A stretch of 64,000 nt of DNA from DASUPK01 sp963782345. Its GTDB lineage: Bacteria > Actinomycetota > Thermoleophilia > Solirubrobacterales > 70-9. Positions 8,799-17,413 of this stretch are shown in pieces; positions within the stretch are counted from its first letter, which is position 1, and each line of letters starts with the position of its first letter. Below the pieces are notes generated by a model. The model saw only the letters and a program-made list of their open reading frames with translations, searched no databases and had not been told where the DNA came from. A program made the position numbers and the translations under genes. The DNA lies in contig CAWAJF010000005.1 of the NCBI GenBank assembly GCA_963782345.1, forward strand, positions 434,001 to 498,000. Reading direction: 5' to 3'.

Positions 8799-9196
8799 GG
8801 GTGCCCGCGTATCGCATCCGGGAGGAGTCCCTTCGCTCGCCGCTCTCGCCGGTCGTCTGGTTCGCCGTGCTCGGCGCCCCGGGGTCCTGGGCGCTCCAGT
8901 TCGGCGTGGGCTACTGGCTCTCTCAGGCCAAGTGCAGCCCGGCGGGGGCGATGTGGGGGATCGGCCTCGACACCTGGATCATCGTGCTGAGCGCGATCGC
9001 GATCCCAACGGCCCTCGCCGCCGGCGCGGTGGCCTACCTCGTCTTCCGCGCCACGGAGGGCTCGGGCAACGCGCCGCCGGGCGGCCGGAACCAGTTCCTC
9101 GCCACGGTCGGGATGGCCGTGACCCCGATCTTCGTCGGGATCATGGCCCTGAACCTGGTGGGTGTCCTGACCTACTCCAACTGTCCGGCGCCATGA
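8795..9196 (+). CDS. Uncharacterised three-helix membrane protein of the oxidase cluster
   Basis: A 133-residue protein with three predicted membrane helices (around VVWFAVLGAPGSWALQF, WIIVLSAIAIPTALAAGAVAY and TVGMAVTPIFVGIMALNLVG). It overlaps both ctaE and qcrC by 4 bp, so it is expressed as part of the oxidase/bc1 operon. Two cysteines (AKCSPAG and TYSNCPAP) lie near opposite ends, on loops that could face the same side. I do not recognise a named family; a small accessory or assembly subunit of the supercomplex is a reasonable guess. Confidence 0.8.
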   Translation: MRVPAYRIREESLRSPLSPVVWFAVLGAPGSWALQFGVGYWLSQAKCSPAGAMWGIGLDTWIIVLSAIAIPTALAAGAVAYLVFRATEGSGNAPPGGRNQFLATVGMAVTPIFVGIMALNLVGVLTYSNCPAP

Positions 9197-9993
9197 GGCG
9201 GATCGGGGTCAAGGCGCTGACCGTGGGCCTGCTCGGGCTGCTGGCCTTCGCGATCGTCGCCTTCGCCCAGCCCCCGAGCGGCATCGTCCACCCGCCCGGC
9301 GAGGCCGGCAAGAGCCCGCAGGAGCTCGGATCCGAGCTCTTCGCCTCGAACTGCGCGAGCTGCCACGGGATCGACGGACGGGGCGTGAGCACCTCGAATC
9401 CGGTCCACGGCGCGGGCGACATACAGGGGGCGGGGCCGGACCTCCAGGGAGTGGGCGCCCAGGCCGCGGACTTCTACCTGCGCACGGGGCGGATGCCGAT
9501 CAGCCGTCCGGGCGAGCAGCCGCAACGCCACCGCCCCTACTTCAACGAGACCGAGATCAAGGCGCTGACCGCGTACGTCGCCTCGCTTGGCCCGGGACCG
9601 GGGATCCCGCATCCGAACCCTGACCAGTCCCACGTCTCCAGGGGCATGGAGCTCTTCACCGATCACTGCGCCGGCTGCCACCAGATCGTGGGCGAGGGGG
9701 GCTACGTGACCGACGCGAGGGTCCCGGTCCTCCAGCACGCGTCCGCCACCGAGATCGCCGAGGCGGTTCGGATCGGTCCGTACCTGATGCCGAGCTTCTC
9801 GCGGAAGACGATCAACAACCGGCAGCTCAACGCGATCATCGCTTACGTCGAGGCCAGCAAGAAGCCGAACGATCGCGGCGGCTTCGGCCTCGGGCACATC
9901 GGGCCCGTTCCCGAGGGGATGGTGGCCTGGCTGGTCGCCGCGGGAGTGCTCGTCGGCGTCTGCCTGCTGATCGGGGAGAGGGCGCGCACATGA
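9193..9993 (+). CDS. qcrC: Diheme cytochrome c subunit of the bc1 complex
   Basis: A 266-residue membrane-anchored diheme cytochrome c. A signal/anchor helix (residues ~8-27) is followed by two c-type heme domains with CASCH (about residue 54) and CAGCH (about residue 159). A C-terminal helix (VPEGMVAWLVAAGVLVGVCL) anchors it. The two-domain layout is the QcrC type of actinobacterial cytochrome bc1, which passes electrons directly to the aa3 oxidase. Overlaps neighbours by 4 bp on each side, in the order qcrC-qcrA-qcrB. Confidence 0.93.
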   Translation: MRRIGVKALTVGLLGLLAFAIVAFAQPPSGIVHPPGEAGKSPQELGSELFASNCASCHGIDGRGVSTSNPVHGAGDIQGAGPDLQGVGAQAADFYLRTGRMPISRPGEQPQRHRPYFNETEIKALTAYVASLGPGPGIPHPNPDQSHVSRGMELFTDHCAGCHQIVGEGGYVTDARVPVLQHASATEIAEAVRIGPYLMPSFSRKTINNRQLNAIIAYVEASKKPNDRGGFGLGHIGPVPEGMVAWLVAAGVLVGVCLLIGERART

Positions 9994-11021
9994 GCACGGC
10001 GATGAGATGGATCGGCCGGATCCTGCGCGCGGTCTTCCTGGTGGCGATGCTCGTCCTCCGGGCGGGCGTCGCCGTCGTTCGCAAGCTGCTCCCCAGGCGA
10101 CGGGAGCGCATCGTCCCGGAGCAGGAGTCGGACGCACGGGCGGAGTGGACCGTGTTCTTCCTGCTGCTCGCGGCCACCGCCGCGTCGGTGATGTTCTTCC
10201 TGATCTACGTCCTGGACATCGGCCACAGCACCCAGTTCCTCGGCCTGGCGATGGGCGTGGCCCTCGCGCTGATCGCGGCGGCGTTCCTGGTCGCCGCCAA
10301 GCGGCTCGTCCCCGAGGAGCACAACGAGGAGGAGTACACCGAGCCGGCGAAGCGCGACGAGCACCGCGAGGAGGAGGAGCAGCTGCTCCAGGTGGTGCAT
10401 GAGAGCGGCAACCGGCTCAGCCGGAGGAAGCTGATCGGCGGCGCCGGGGCCGCCGCAGGCGCGGCCCTCGGCGCTTCGCTCGCGGCGCCGGCCGCGTCGC
10501 TCGGCCCGGTCCTCGACACCGCGTCGCTCTACGAGACTCCATGGCGCCGCGGTCGCGGCCTGGTTGACGACCGCGAGCGGCCATATCGCGCCGACGACAT
10601 CGAGAGCGGCAGCTTCTACACGGCGTACCCGGAGGGCGGAGATCCGGACAAGCTCGGCTCGCCGTTGATCGTGATCCGGCTCGATCCCGCCCAGCTCCAC
10701 CTGCCCTCCGGACGTGAGGACTGGGCTCCGGAGGGGATCCTCGCCTACTCGAAGGTCTGTACGCATGCGGGCTGCGCCGTCGCGCTGTACCGCAAGCCGC
10801 TCTTCCCGCAGGCGGAGCGCAAGCCGGCCTTCGTCTGCCCGTGCCATTACTCCACCTTCGACCCCGCCGACGGTGGCACCGTCCTGTTCGGGCCTGCCGG
10901 AAGGAACCTGCCGCAGCTTCCGCTCGAGATCGATGGTGAGGGATTGCTGCGAGCGGCCGGCGACTTCTCCGGGCCGGTCGGACCGTCGTTCTGGGGGATT
11001 CGCACGAGGGGGCCCTCGTGA
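9990..11021 (+). CDS. qcrA: Rieske iron-sulfur subunit of the bc1 complex
   Basis: A 343-residue Rieske protein. The [2Fe-2S] cluster motifs are CTHAGC (about residue 257) and CPCHYS (about residue 283), followed by a GPAGRNLPQLPL proline loop. The N-terminal part contains two membrane helices (residues ~50-95) and a third after SRRKLIGGAGAAAG, which resembles a twin-arginine signal (RRK). The three-helix N-terminal extension is typical of actinobacterial QcrA. Start overlaps qcrC by 4 bp and the stop overlaps qcrB by 4 bp. Confidence 0.95.
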   Translation: MSTAMRWIGRILRAVFLVAMLVLRAGVAVVRKLLPRRRERIVPEQESDARAEWTVFFLLLAATAASVMFFLIYVLDIGHSTQFLGLAMGVALALIAAAFLVAAKRLVPEEHNEEEYTEPAKRDEHREEEEQLLQVVHESGNRLSRRKLIGGAGAAAGAALGASLAAPAASLGPVLDTASLYETPWRRGRGLVDDRERPYRADDIESGSFYTAYPEGGDPDKLGSPLIVIRLDPAQLHLPSGREDWAPEGILAYSKVCTHAGCAVALYRKPLFPQAERKPAFVCPCHYSTFDPADGGTVLFGPAGRNLPQLPLEIDGEGLLRAAGDFSGPVGPSFWGIRTRGPS

Positions 11022-12433
11022 GGCTGATGAGGCGGGGGGTGCTCCGCTCGATCGTGCGCGCCACCGACGAGCGCACCGGCGCCGTCCCCTTCGTCCGCAA
11101 GGCGCTTCGCTACGTCTTCCCGGACCAGTGGTCGTTCCTGCTCGGGGAGGTGGCGCTGTATTCCTTCGTGGTCCTGGTCGGGACCGGGATCTACCTGACC
11201 CTCTTCTACGACCCGAGCACGGCGAAGACGGTCTACCACGGGAGCTACGACATCCTGCGCGGACAGGAGGTGACGGCGTCCTACAACTCGGTCCTGCGGA
11301 TCTCCTTCGACGTCAAGGCGGGGCTGCTGATTCGCCAGACCCATCACTGGGCCGCCGACATCTTCGTCGCGGCGATCGTGCTCCATCTGATCCGCGTCTT
11401 CTTCACCGGCGCTTACCGGAAGCCGCGGGAGCTCACCTACCTGATCGGGGTGTTGATGCTGTTCCTGGCGCTCCTCGAGGGCTATCTGGGCTATTCCCTG
11501 GTCGATGACCTGCTCTCGGGGATGGGGCTCGCGATCGGCTACTCGGTCGCACTTTCGATCCCGTTCATCGGCGCGAACCTCGCACTGCTGATCTGGGGAG
11601 GACCGTTTCCGGGAGAGCCAGAGTTCTGGTCGCGGATGTACATAGCCCACGTCCTCATCCTGCCCGTGATCATCGGGACCCTGATCGGCCTCCACCTCGC
11701 GCTCGTGGCCTCCCGCCACCACACCCAGTTCCCGGGGAAGCCGCCGCGCAGCGAGCGCAGGCTGGTCGGGCTGCCGACCTTCCCCGGATACGCCCCCCGG
11801 TCGCTCGCCCTCTTCTTCTCGGTGGCGGGGGTGCTCTTCCTGCTGGGTGGCCTCGTCCAGATCAACCCGATCTGGCTCTGGGGGCCGTACCACGTCGGGC
11901 AGGGCACGAACGGAGCCCAGCCGGACTGGTACCTCGGCTGGTTGATCGGCGCCCTGCGTCTGGTGCCCCATTTCGACGTGGTGATCGCGAACCGCACCGT
12001 CGTGCCCAATCCGTTCTGGGGTGGCGCCCTCTTCCCGCTGATCGTCCTGGGTGCCCTGCTCTCCTGGCCGTGGCTCGAGCGCAGGGCCACCGGGGACTAC
12101 GCCGTGCACAACCTGCTGGAACGTCCCAGAGACAGGCCCTGGCGCACGGCGATCGGCGTCGCCTTCCTCACCTGGGTGATCCTGATCTTCATGTTCGGCT
12201 CGGCGGACAGGGCCTACGTGCTGCTCGGCCTGAGCTACCAGTTCCAGCTCTGGGCCTACCGCGTGATGGTCTTCGTGCTCCCCGTGATCGTCCTGTTCGC
12301 GACCCGCTGGATCTGCCTGAACCTGAAGAGCATCGAGGAACGCGAGGAGGATCGCGAGGAGGCCGAGGAGGAGGCCGCGGAGGCGGCGCGGACGCGGGCC
12401 CTGGCGACCGTGCCGGGGGGCGAGAGCCGCTAA
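11018..12433 (+). CDS. qcrB: Cytochrome b subunit of the bc1 complex
   Basis: A 471-residue cytochrome b. Heme-ligating histidines sit in IRQTHHWAADIFVAAIVLHL and in helix IV (MYIAHVLILPVIIGTLIGLH). The quinol-site region has QPDWYLGWLIGALRL, equivalent to the conserved PEWY/PDWY loop. About nine membrane helices are followed by a Glu-rich cytoplasmic tail. GTG start overlaps qcrA. Its stop overlaps the stop of convergent ctaG by 4 bp, which closes the respiratory cluster. Confidence 0.96.
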   Translation: MRLMRRGVLRSIVRATDERTGAVPFVRKALRYVFPDQWSFLLGEVALYSFVVLVGTGIYLTLFYDPSTAKTVYHGSYDILRGQEVTASYNSVLRISFDVKAGLLIRQTHHWAADIFVAAIVLHLIRVFFTGAYRKPRELTYLIGVLMLFLALLEGYLGYSLVDDLLSGMGLAIGYSVALSIPFIGANLALLIWGGPFPGEPEFWSRMYIAHVLILPVIIGTLIGLHLALVASRHHTQFPGKPPRSERRLVGLPTFPGYAPRSLALFFSVAGVLFLLGGLVQINPIWLWGPYHVGQGTNGAQPDWYLGWLIGALRLVPHFDVVIANRTVVPNPFWGGALFPLIVLGALLSWPWLERRATGDYAVHNLLERPRDRPWRTAIGVAFLTWVILIFMFGSADRAYVLLGLSYQFQLWAYRVMVFVLPVIVLFATRWICLNLKSIEEREEDREEAEEEAAEAARTRALATVPGGESR

Positions 12434-13296
12434 CGCACTCCGGCCGGCGGCGAACCCGGCCGGAGTCGACGGCGGCCGTAGCGGGCGGCGCGCGACGCGG
12501 CGAGGTCGTCGTAGCCGTCGTCGATCAGGCCCTGGCGCAGCTCGGCCTGCCGCGCCCAGCGCAGGAACAGCCAGGCGAAGGCGACCAGGGTGACGATCGC
12601 TCCCTCGACGAACATGACCGCGCCGCCGATCGTCTGATCGGTGAGCGCCGAGATTCCCCACGCCCGCTCGCCGGCGGCGTAGTCCGGGTAGAGGGGGGTG
12701 CCGGCCCAGATGAAGATGCTGGCGAGCACGGCGCTCAGCGTCCTGATCACCAGCACGTAGGCGGCCTTGGCCCCATCGCCGAACCAGGCGGGACCGGGCA
12801 GCGGCTCGATCACGGCGGCCCAGACCAGGAGGCCGGTCGAGAAGAACGAGATGTGCTCGAGCGCGTGGATCGCGGGGTGCGCCAGAGCCGCCTCGTAGAG
12901 GGCCGGCAGATGCCATGCGTAGAACGCGATCGCCCAGACGGGCAGCGCGACCAGTGGATGAGCGAGGATCCGGAGCCTTGCGATCCCCGGCAGGGCGAGG
13001 ACGGGGCGGAGGATCGGACCGCTCAGGCCGAGCACGATGGCGAGCGGCGCCAGGTCCCCCAGCATCAGGTGCTGGACCATGTGGACGTAGAAGGCGCGCG
13101 TCTCCCCGATCGTGTCGATCGGCGAGATCAGGGCCGCGACCAGGATCAGCAGCCCGGCGTAGAAGCAGCCCTGCCGAGCTCGTCCGGTCCGCCGTCCGGA
13201 GCGTCGCAGGGCCCGCACGCGGATGAAATAGGCCGAGCCGACGACGAGCACGGCGATGATCGAGGCCGGATCGAAGCTCCAGCCCACCTGCTCCAT
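12430..13296 (-). CDS. ctaG: Caa3-type cytochrome c oxidase assembly protein CtaG
   Basis: A 288-residue polytopic protein of the caa3_CtaG family (copper delivery/assembly of heme-copper oxidase). Conserved elements are YVHMVQHLMLGDLAPLAIVLG, AFYAWHLPALYEAAL and ALEHISFFSTGLLVWA, with three His-containing helices that suit copper binding. About seven membrane helices are visible. It lies convergent to qcrB and immediately downstream of the SDR gene on the same strand (no gap), so it may be transcribed with the SDR. Confidence 0.92.
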   Translation of the reverse strand: MEQVGWSFDPASIIAVLVVGSAYFIRVRALRRSGRRTGRARQGCFYAGLLILVAALISPIDTIGETRAFYVHMVQHLMLGDLAPLAIVLGLSGPILRPVLALPGIARLRILAHPLVALPVWAIAFYAWHLPALYEAALAHPAIHALEHISFFSTGLLVWAAVIEPLPGPAWFGDGAKAAYVLVIRTLSAVLASIFIWAGTPLYPDYAAGERAWGISALTDQTIGGAVMFVEGAIVTLVAFAWLFLRWARQAELRQGLIDDGYDDLAASRAARYGRRRLRPGSPPAGVR

Positions 13297-14295
13297 TCAG
13301 TCGCGCCGGATCAGTGCCGTGGCGGCCGCCGCCGTGATCCCGGCCCCCGCGAGGGTGACCGCGCCGAGCTTGCGGCGATTCTTCGCCATCCAGAGGAGGG
13401 GGCTGCGGCTGCGGCTGCGACCGTCGAAGGGCCCGTGCGCGCCCTCATCGCGTTCGACGGGCTCGAAGAGATTGTCGGGGCGATCGCCGTTCACCGGCTC
13501 GTCCGCCTGCTGGCCGCTGTAAGCGGTCTTCGCCAGATAGAGGTCGACGATCCCCGGAGCCACCTTGTTGCCGAGGATCGTCTTCCAGGTCGGGGCGCCG
13601 ACGTAGAGCTCGCGCTCGTCGTTCTGGGCGATCCAGGCGATGCCCTCGGCGGCGACCTCGGGCTCATAGATCGGGGGGACCGGCTGGGGCTGCTTGGGGA
13701 GCCGCGTCCGGCAGTGATCGAACTGGGGGGTGTTCAGACCCGGCAGCTCCACGATCGAGATGTCGACCTCGCTGCCCTCGTGGATGAGCTCGGTCCGCAC
13801 CGACTCGAAGAACCCCTTGATCGCGTGCTTCGCTCCACAGTAGGCCGATTGCAGAGGGATCCCGCGATAGGCGAGGGCGCTGCCGACGAGCACGACCTTG
13901 CCTCGATTGCGCGGCCGCATCCTCCGCAGGGCGGCCATGGTCCCCCAGACCGTGCCGAGGTAGGTGACCTCGGTGGCCCGCCTGAACTCCTCGGGCTTGA
14001 TCTCCGAGAGAGGCGAGAAGATCGTCGTCATCGCGTTGTTCACCCAGAGATCGATCGGGCCGAGCTCCCGCTCGATGCGCTCGGCGGCCTCCTCCACCTG
14101 CGCCGGCTCGGCCACATCGGTGGAAAGCGCCAGGGCGCGCCGTCCGGCTGCCTCGACCTCGCCGCGGGCTCCTTCCAGCCCCTTCTCCCCGCGGGCGAGC
14201 AGGGCGACGTCGTAGCCCTCCTCGGCGAGGCGGCGGGCGGTCGCGCGGCCGACGCCCGCGCTCGCTCCCGTTATCACTGCGACCTTCGAGTTCAC
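13297..14295 (-). CDS. Short-chain dehydrogenase/reductase with C-terminal membrane anchor
   Basis: A 332-residue SDR. The NAD(P)-binding motif is TGASAGVGRATAR, the structural motif is NNAM (variant of NNAG), and the catalytic Ser-Tyr-Lys are in GSALAYRG and SAYCGAKHAIKGF. After the ~250-residue SDR core comes a polar Arg/Asp-rich linker, then a hydrophobic segment near the C-terminus (LGAVTLAGAGITAAAATAL) that could tether it to the membrane. Substrate unknown. Divergent from the ThDP enzyme gene, with about 160 bp between them. Confidence 0.9.
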   Translation of the reverse strand: MNSKVAVITGASAGVGRATARRLAEEGYDVALLARGEKGLEGARGEVEAAGRRALALSTDVAEPAQVEEAAERIERELGPIDLWVNNAMTTIFSPLSEIKPEEFRRATEVTYLGTVWGTMAALRRMRPRNRGKVVLVGSALAYRGIPLQSAYCGAKHAIKGFFESVRTELIHEGSEVDISIVELPGLNTPQFDHCRTRLPKQPQPVPPIYEPEVAAEGIAWIAQNDERELYVGAPTWKTILGNKVAPGIVDLYLAKTAYSGQQADEPVNGDRPDNLFEPVERDEGAHGPFDGRSRSRSPLLWMAKNRRKLGAVTLAGAGITAAAATALIRRD

Positions 14296-14456
14296 GGGAT
14301 GTGGCTACCCCCTCGGGGCGGGGCCGCAAACCGCGTCGTCACGAGCGAGACCGCGGTTGCGGTCAAAGGTTTGCCCCGTAGTGCAGCGGTAATCAGCGGG
14401 GCAGCAAGCAGTTTCCACCGCAAACCCGCGTAGAGCGGAGCAGAAGGAGCCCTTTC

Positions 14457-16244
14457 ATGTCAGAGACCGTCGGCCAGTTCATCCTCCGCAGGCTCCACGA
14501 GCACGGCGTGGAACGGGTCTACGGCTACCCCGGCGACGGGATCAACGGGCTCCTCGGCGCCTTCCATGAGCACGGCGACGACGTCGAGTTCATCCAGACC
14601 CGCCACGAGGAGATCGCCGCCTTCTGCGCCTCGGCGCACGCCAAGTTCACCGACGAGGTCGGCGTCTGCATGGCGACCTCCGGCCCGGGCGCGATCCACC
14701 TCCTGAACGGCCTCTATGACGCGAAGCTCGACCATCAGCCGGTGGTCGCCATCGTCGGTCAGCAGAAGACCTTCTCGCTCGGCTCGAACTACCAGCAGGA
14801 GGTGGACCTGGTCACCCTCTTCAAGGACGTTGCATCCGAGTTCGTGCAGGTCTGCATGTCCCCGCCGCAGGCCCGGCATCTGATCGACCGCGCCGTGCAG
14901 GTCGCCAAGGCCTCGCGCTCGGTGACCGCTGTGATCATCCCGGAGGACGTCCAGGAATCCGAGTACTCGGACCCGCCGCGCCAGCACGGCGCCGTCTACA
15001 GCTCTCCCGACGACAACCTGCGGCCGCGGGTCATCCCGCAGGAGACCGAGATCCAGCGCGCGGCGCAGATCCTCAACGAGGGCGAGAAGGTCGGGATCCT
15101 GATCGGCCAGGGGGCCGCGCACGCCGCGGACGAGGTGATCGAGACCGCGAACCGGCTCGGCGCCGGGGTCGCGAAGGCGCTCAACGGCCGGGACGCGCTG
15201 CCAGACGACCTCCCCTTCGTCACCGGACCGATCGGGCTGCTGGGCTCCAAGCCGAGCTACGAGATGATCTCCAATTGCGACACCCTGCTGATGATCGGCT
15301 CGAGCTTCCCCTACGCGGAGTGGCTGCCCGAGCCGGGGAGCGCCCGAGGCGTCCAGATCGACATCGACGGACGGCTGGTCGGGATCCGGTACCCGATGGA
15401 GGTCGGTCTCGTCGGCGACTCCGGGGACACCCTGCGCGAGCTGATCCCGCATCTCGAGTACAAGCAGGACCGCTCCTGGCGCGAGGAGATCGAGGAGGAG
15501 GTCGAGCGCTGGTGGAAGATCCTCGACGAGCGCGCGCACCAGAAGGCCGATGACGGCATCAACCCGCTGCTCGTCTTCCACGAGCTCAGTCCGCGCCTCC
15601 CCGACCGGTGCATCCTGACCGCCGACTCGGGCTCCGCGACCAACTGGTGGGCGCGCCACCTGAAGCTCCGCAAGGGGATGAAGGCGGCCCTCTCCGGGAC
15701 GCTGGCGACGATGGGCCCCGGGGTGCCCTACGCCTTCGCGGCGAAGATGGCTTATCCGGATCGACCCGTGATCGCCGCGCTCGGCGACGGAGCGATGCAG
15801 ATGCTCGGCATCAACGCCCTGATCGACATCGCGTCGAGGTGGGAGAGCTGGCCGAACAAGCAGCTGGTCGTCGTCGTCCTCAACAACCACGATCTCAACC
15901 AGGTGACCTGGGAGCAGCGCGTGCTCACGGGCGATCCCAAGCTCGAGGCCTCGCAGGTGCTGCCGGACTTCAACTTCGCCCGCTACGCGGAGCTGCTGGG
16001 CTTGAAGGGGATCCGCGTGGACTCGCCCGATCGGGTTGCGGACGCCTGGGATGAGGCGCTGGCGGCTGACCGGCCGGTCGTCTACGAGGCGATCACCGAT
16101 CCGGAGATCCCGCCGCTGCCGCCGCACATCAAGATGGACCAGGCCACCTCGATGGCGAAGGCGCTGCTCAAGGGCGATCCCAGCACCGCCCGCATCATCA
16201 AGCAGTCCGCGAAGGGCAAGCTGAAGGAGTTCGCGACCCGCTGA
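14457..16244 (+). CDS. Thiamine diphosphate enzyme, pyruvate oxidase/acetolactate synthase type
   Basis: A 595-residue ThDP-dependent enzyme resembling pyruvate oxidase (PoxB-like). The catalytic Glu is in TRHEEIAAFCASAHAK. The ThDP/Mg motif is GDGAMQMLGINALIDIA with the downstream NNHD (GDG-N-N). The central domain (about 190-330) includes GILIGQGAAHAADEV, typical of the FAD/structural domain of this family. ATG 14457 has AAGGAG at good spacing. The stop overlaps the next gene's ATG by one base, so the three genes to 20637 are probably one operon. Pyruvate is the likely but unproven substrate. Confidence 0.88.
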   Translation: MSETVGQFILRRLHEHGVERVYGYPGDGINGLLGAFHEHGDDVEFIQTRHEEIAAFCASAHAKFTDEVGVCMATSGPGAIHLLNGLYDAKLDHQPVVAIVGQQKTFSLGSNYQQEVDLVTLFKDVASEFVQVCMSPPQARHLIDRAVQVAKASRSVTAVIIPEDVQESEYSDPPRQHGAVYSSPDDNLRPRVIPQETEIQRAAQILNEGEKVGILIGQGAAHAADEVIETANRLGAGVAKALNGRDALPDDLPFVTGPIGLLGSKPSYEMISNCDTLLMIGSSFPYAEWLPEPGSARGVQIDIDGRLVGIRYPMEVGLVGDSGDTLRELIPHLEYKQDRSWREEIEEEVERWWKILDERAHQKADDGINPLLVFHELSPRLPDRCILTADSGSATNWWARHLKLRKGMKAALSGTLATMGPGVPYAFAAKMAYPDRPVIAALGDGAMQMLGINALIDIASRWESWPNKQLVVVVLNNHDLNQVTWEQRVLTGDPKLEASQVLPDFNFARYAELLGLKGIRVDSPDRVADAWDEALAADRPVVYEAITDPEIPPLPPHIKMDQATSMAKALLKGDPSTARIIKQSAKGKLKEFATR

Positions 16245-17413
16245 TGGAGGACCGCGGCGGGATATCGGGCGCCGCGCTGATAGACCGGCCGGCCGAGCCG
16301 GCTCGCAGCCGTACCACGCGGGTGACGCCCAAGGTCGAGGGACTCGAGGTCACGGCGTACGAGGTTCCCACGGACCAGCCGGAGTCAGACGGCACGCTGA
16401 AATGGGACTCGACGACGGCGATCGTCGTCCAGGCCTTCAACGGCCGGGAGCGCGGCATCGGCTACACCTACGGCGACCGATCGGTCAAGACCCTGATCGA
16501 GTCGAAGCTCTGCGACGTGGTCAGCGGCGCCGACGCGATGCGCCCCCCGACGGCCTGGGTCCAGATGCGCCGGGCTCTGCGAAACGTGGGGCAGCCCGGC
16601 GAGGGGGCGATGGCCGTCTCGGCGGTGGACATGGCCCTCTGGGACCTGAAGTCCCGGCTGCTGGGGCTTCCGCTCGCGGACGCCTTGCCACGGTTCCGCG
16701 ATTCGGTGCCCGTCTACGGGAGCGGCGGCTTCACCTCGTATGACGCCGACGCGCTGCGTGAGCAGGCCCGCGGCTGGGTGCGGGCAGGGATGCGGTCCGT
16801 GAAGATCAAGGTGGGCCGCGAGCCGGATGCGGACCCGGAGCGGATCAAGATCGTCCGCGACGTGATCGGCCCGAACATCGAGCTGATGGTGGACGCGAAT
16901 GGGGCGTATGGGTCGGTGGCCGAGGCCCTCCAGCACGCCGAGCGCTTCCGCGAGCTGGGGATCGTCTGGTTGGAGGAGCCGCTGCCGAATGACGACCTTC
17001 CAGGTCTTCATCGTGTGCGCCGGGAGCGTCCTCCGGGAATCGAGATCGCGGCCGGCGAGTACAACTGGAGCCTCTTCGACGCGGAGCGGCTGCTCTCGGC
17101 GGACGCGGTCGACGTCCTCCAGTCAGACGTCACTCGCTGCGGGGGCGTCACCGAGTTGTTGCGGATCGACGGAGTCTGCCGCGCACACGGCGTGCCCTTC
17201 TCCGGTCACTGCGCGCCTGCAGCCTCGGCGCACGCGTGCTGCGCGGTGGAGTCCGTCAAGCACCTCGAGTACTTCCACGACCACGTCCGGGTCGAGTCTC
17301 TGCTCTTCGAGGGCACATTGGATCCTGAGGGCGGCGCGCTGACGCCGGACGGCCGCCGGGCCGGCCTGGGGCTCGAGCTGCGGTCCGAGGCGGAGCGCTT
17401 CCGAGCGGAGTGA
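16244..17413 (+). CDS. Enolase-superfamily enzyme (mandelate racemase/muconate lactonizing type)
   Basis: A 389-residue enolase-superfamily enzyme. In the barrel it has the KIKVGR lysine motif, metal ligands in MVDANGAYG (Asp), WLEEPLPNDD (Glu) and EIAAGEYNWS (Glu), and then DVLQSDVTRCGG and PFSGHCAPAAS, where Asp and His form the typical His-Asp dyad of the mandelate racemase subgroup. Such enzymes dehydrate or epimerise sugar acids. Overlaps the neighbour on each side (1 bp and 4 bp), so it works with the ThDP enzyme and the FAD/Fe-S dehydrogenase, perhaps in acid-sugar oxidation (inference). Confidence 0.88.
   Translation: MEDRGGISGAALIDRPAEPARSRTTRVTPKVEGLEVTAYEVPTDQPESDGTLKWDSTTAIVVQAFNGRERGIGYTYGDRSVKTLIESKLCDVVSGADAMRPPTAWVQMRRALRNVGQPGEGAMAVSAVDMALWDLKSRLLGLPLADALPRFRDSVPVYGSGGFTSYDADALREQARGWVRAGMRSVKIKVGREPDADPERIKIVRDVIGPNIELMVDANGAYGSVAEALQHAERFRELGIVWLEEPLPNDDLPGLHRVRRERPPGIEIAAGEYNWSLFDAERLLSADAVDVLQSDVTRCGGVTELLRIDGVCRAHGVPFSGHCAPAASAHACCAVESVKHLEYFHDHVRVESLLFEGTLDPEGGALTPDGRRAGLGLELRSEAERFRAE

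Noticed and set aside
10847..12916. Long minus-strand ORF (689 codons) opposite qcrB and ctaG
   Set aside because: It is antisense to qcrB, whose heme and PDWY motifs are clear; composition (Arg/Asp/Gly-rich without hydrophobic pattern) is that of a high-GC shadow frame.
14460..16127. Minus-strand ORF of 555 codons opposite the ThDP enzyme
   Set aside because: The plus strand has all ThDP motifs; the antisense product has no recognisable domain and typical shadow composition.
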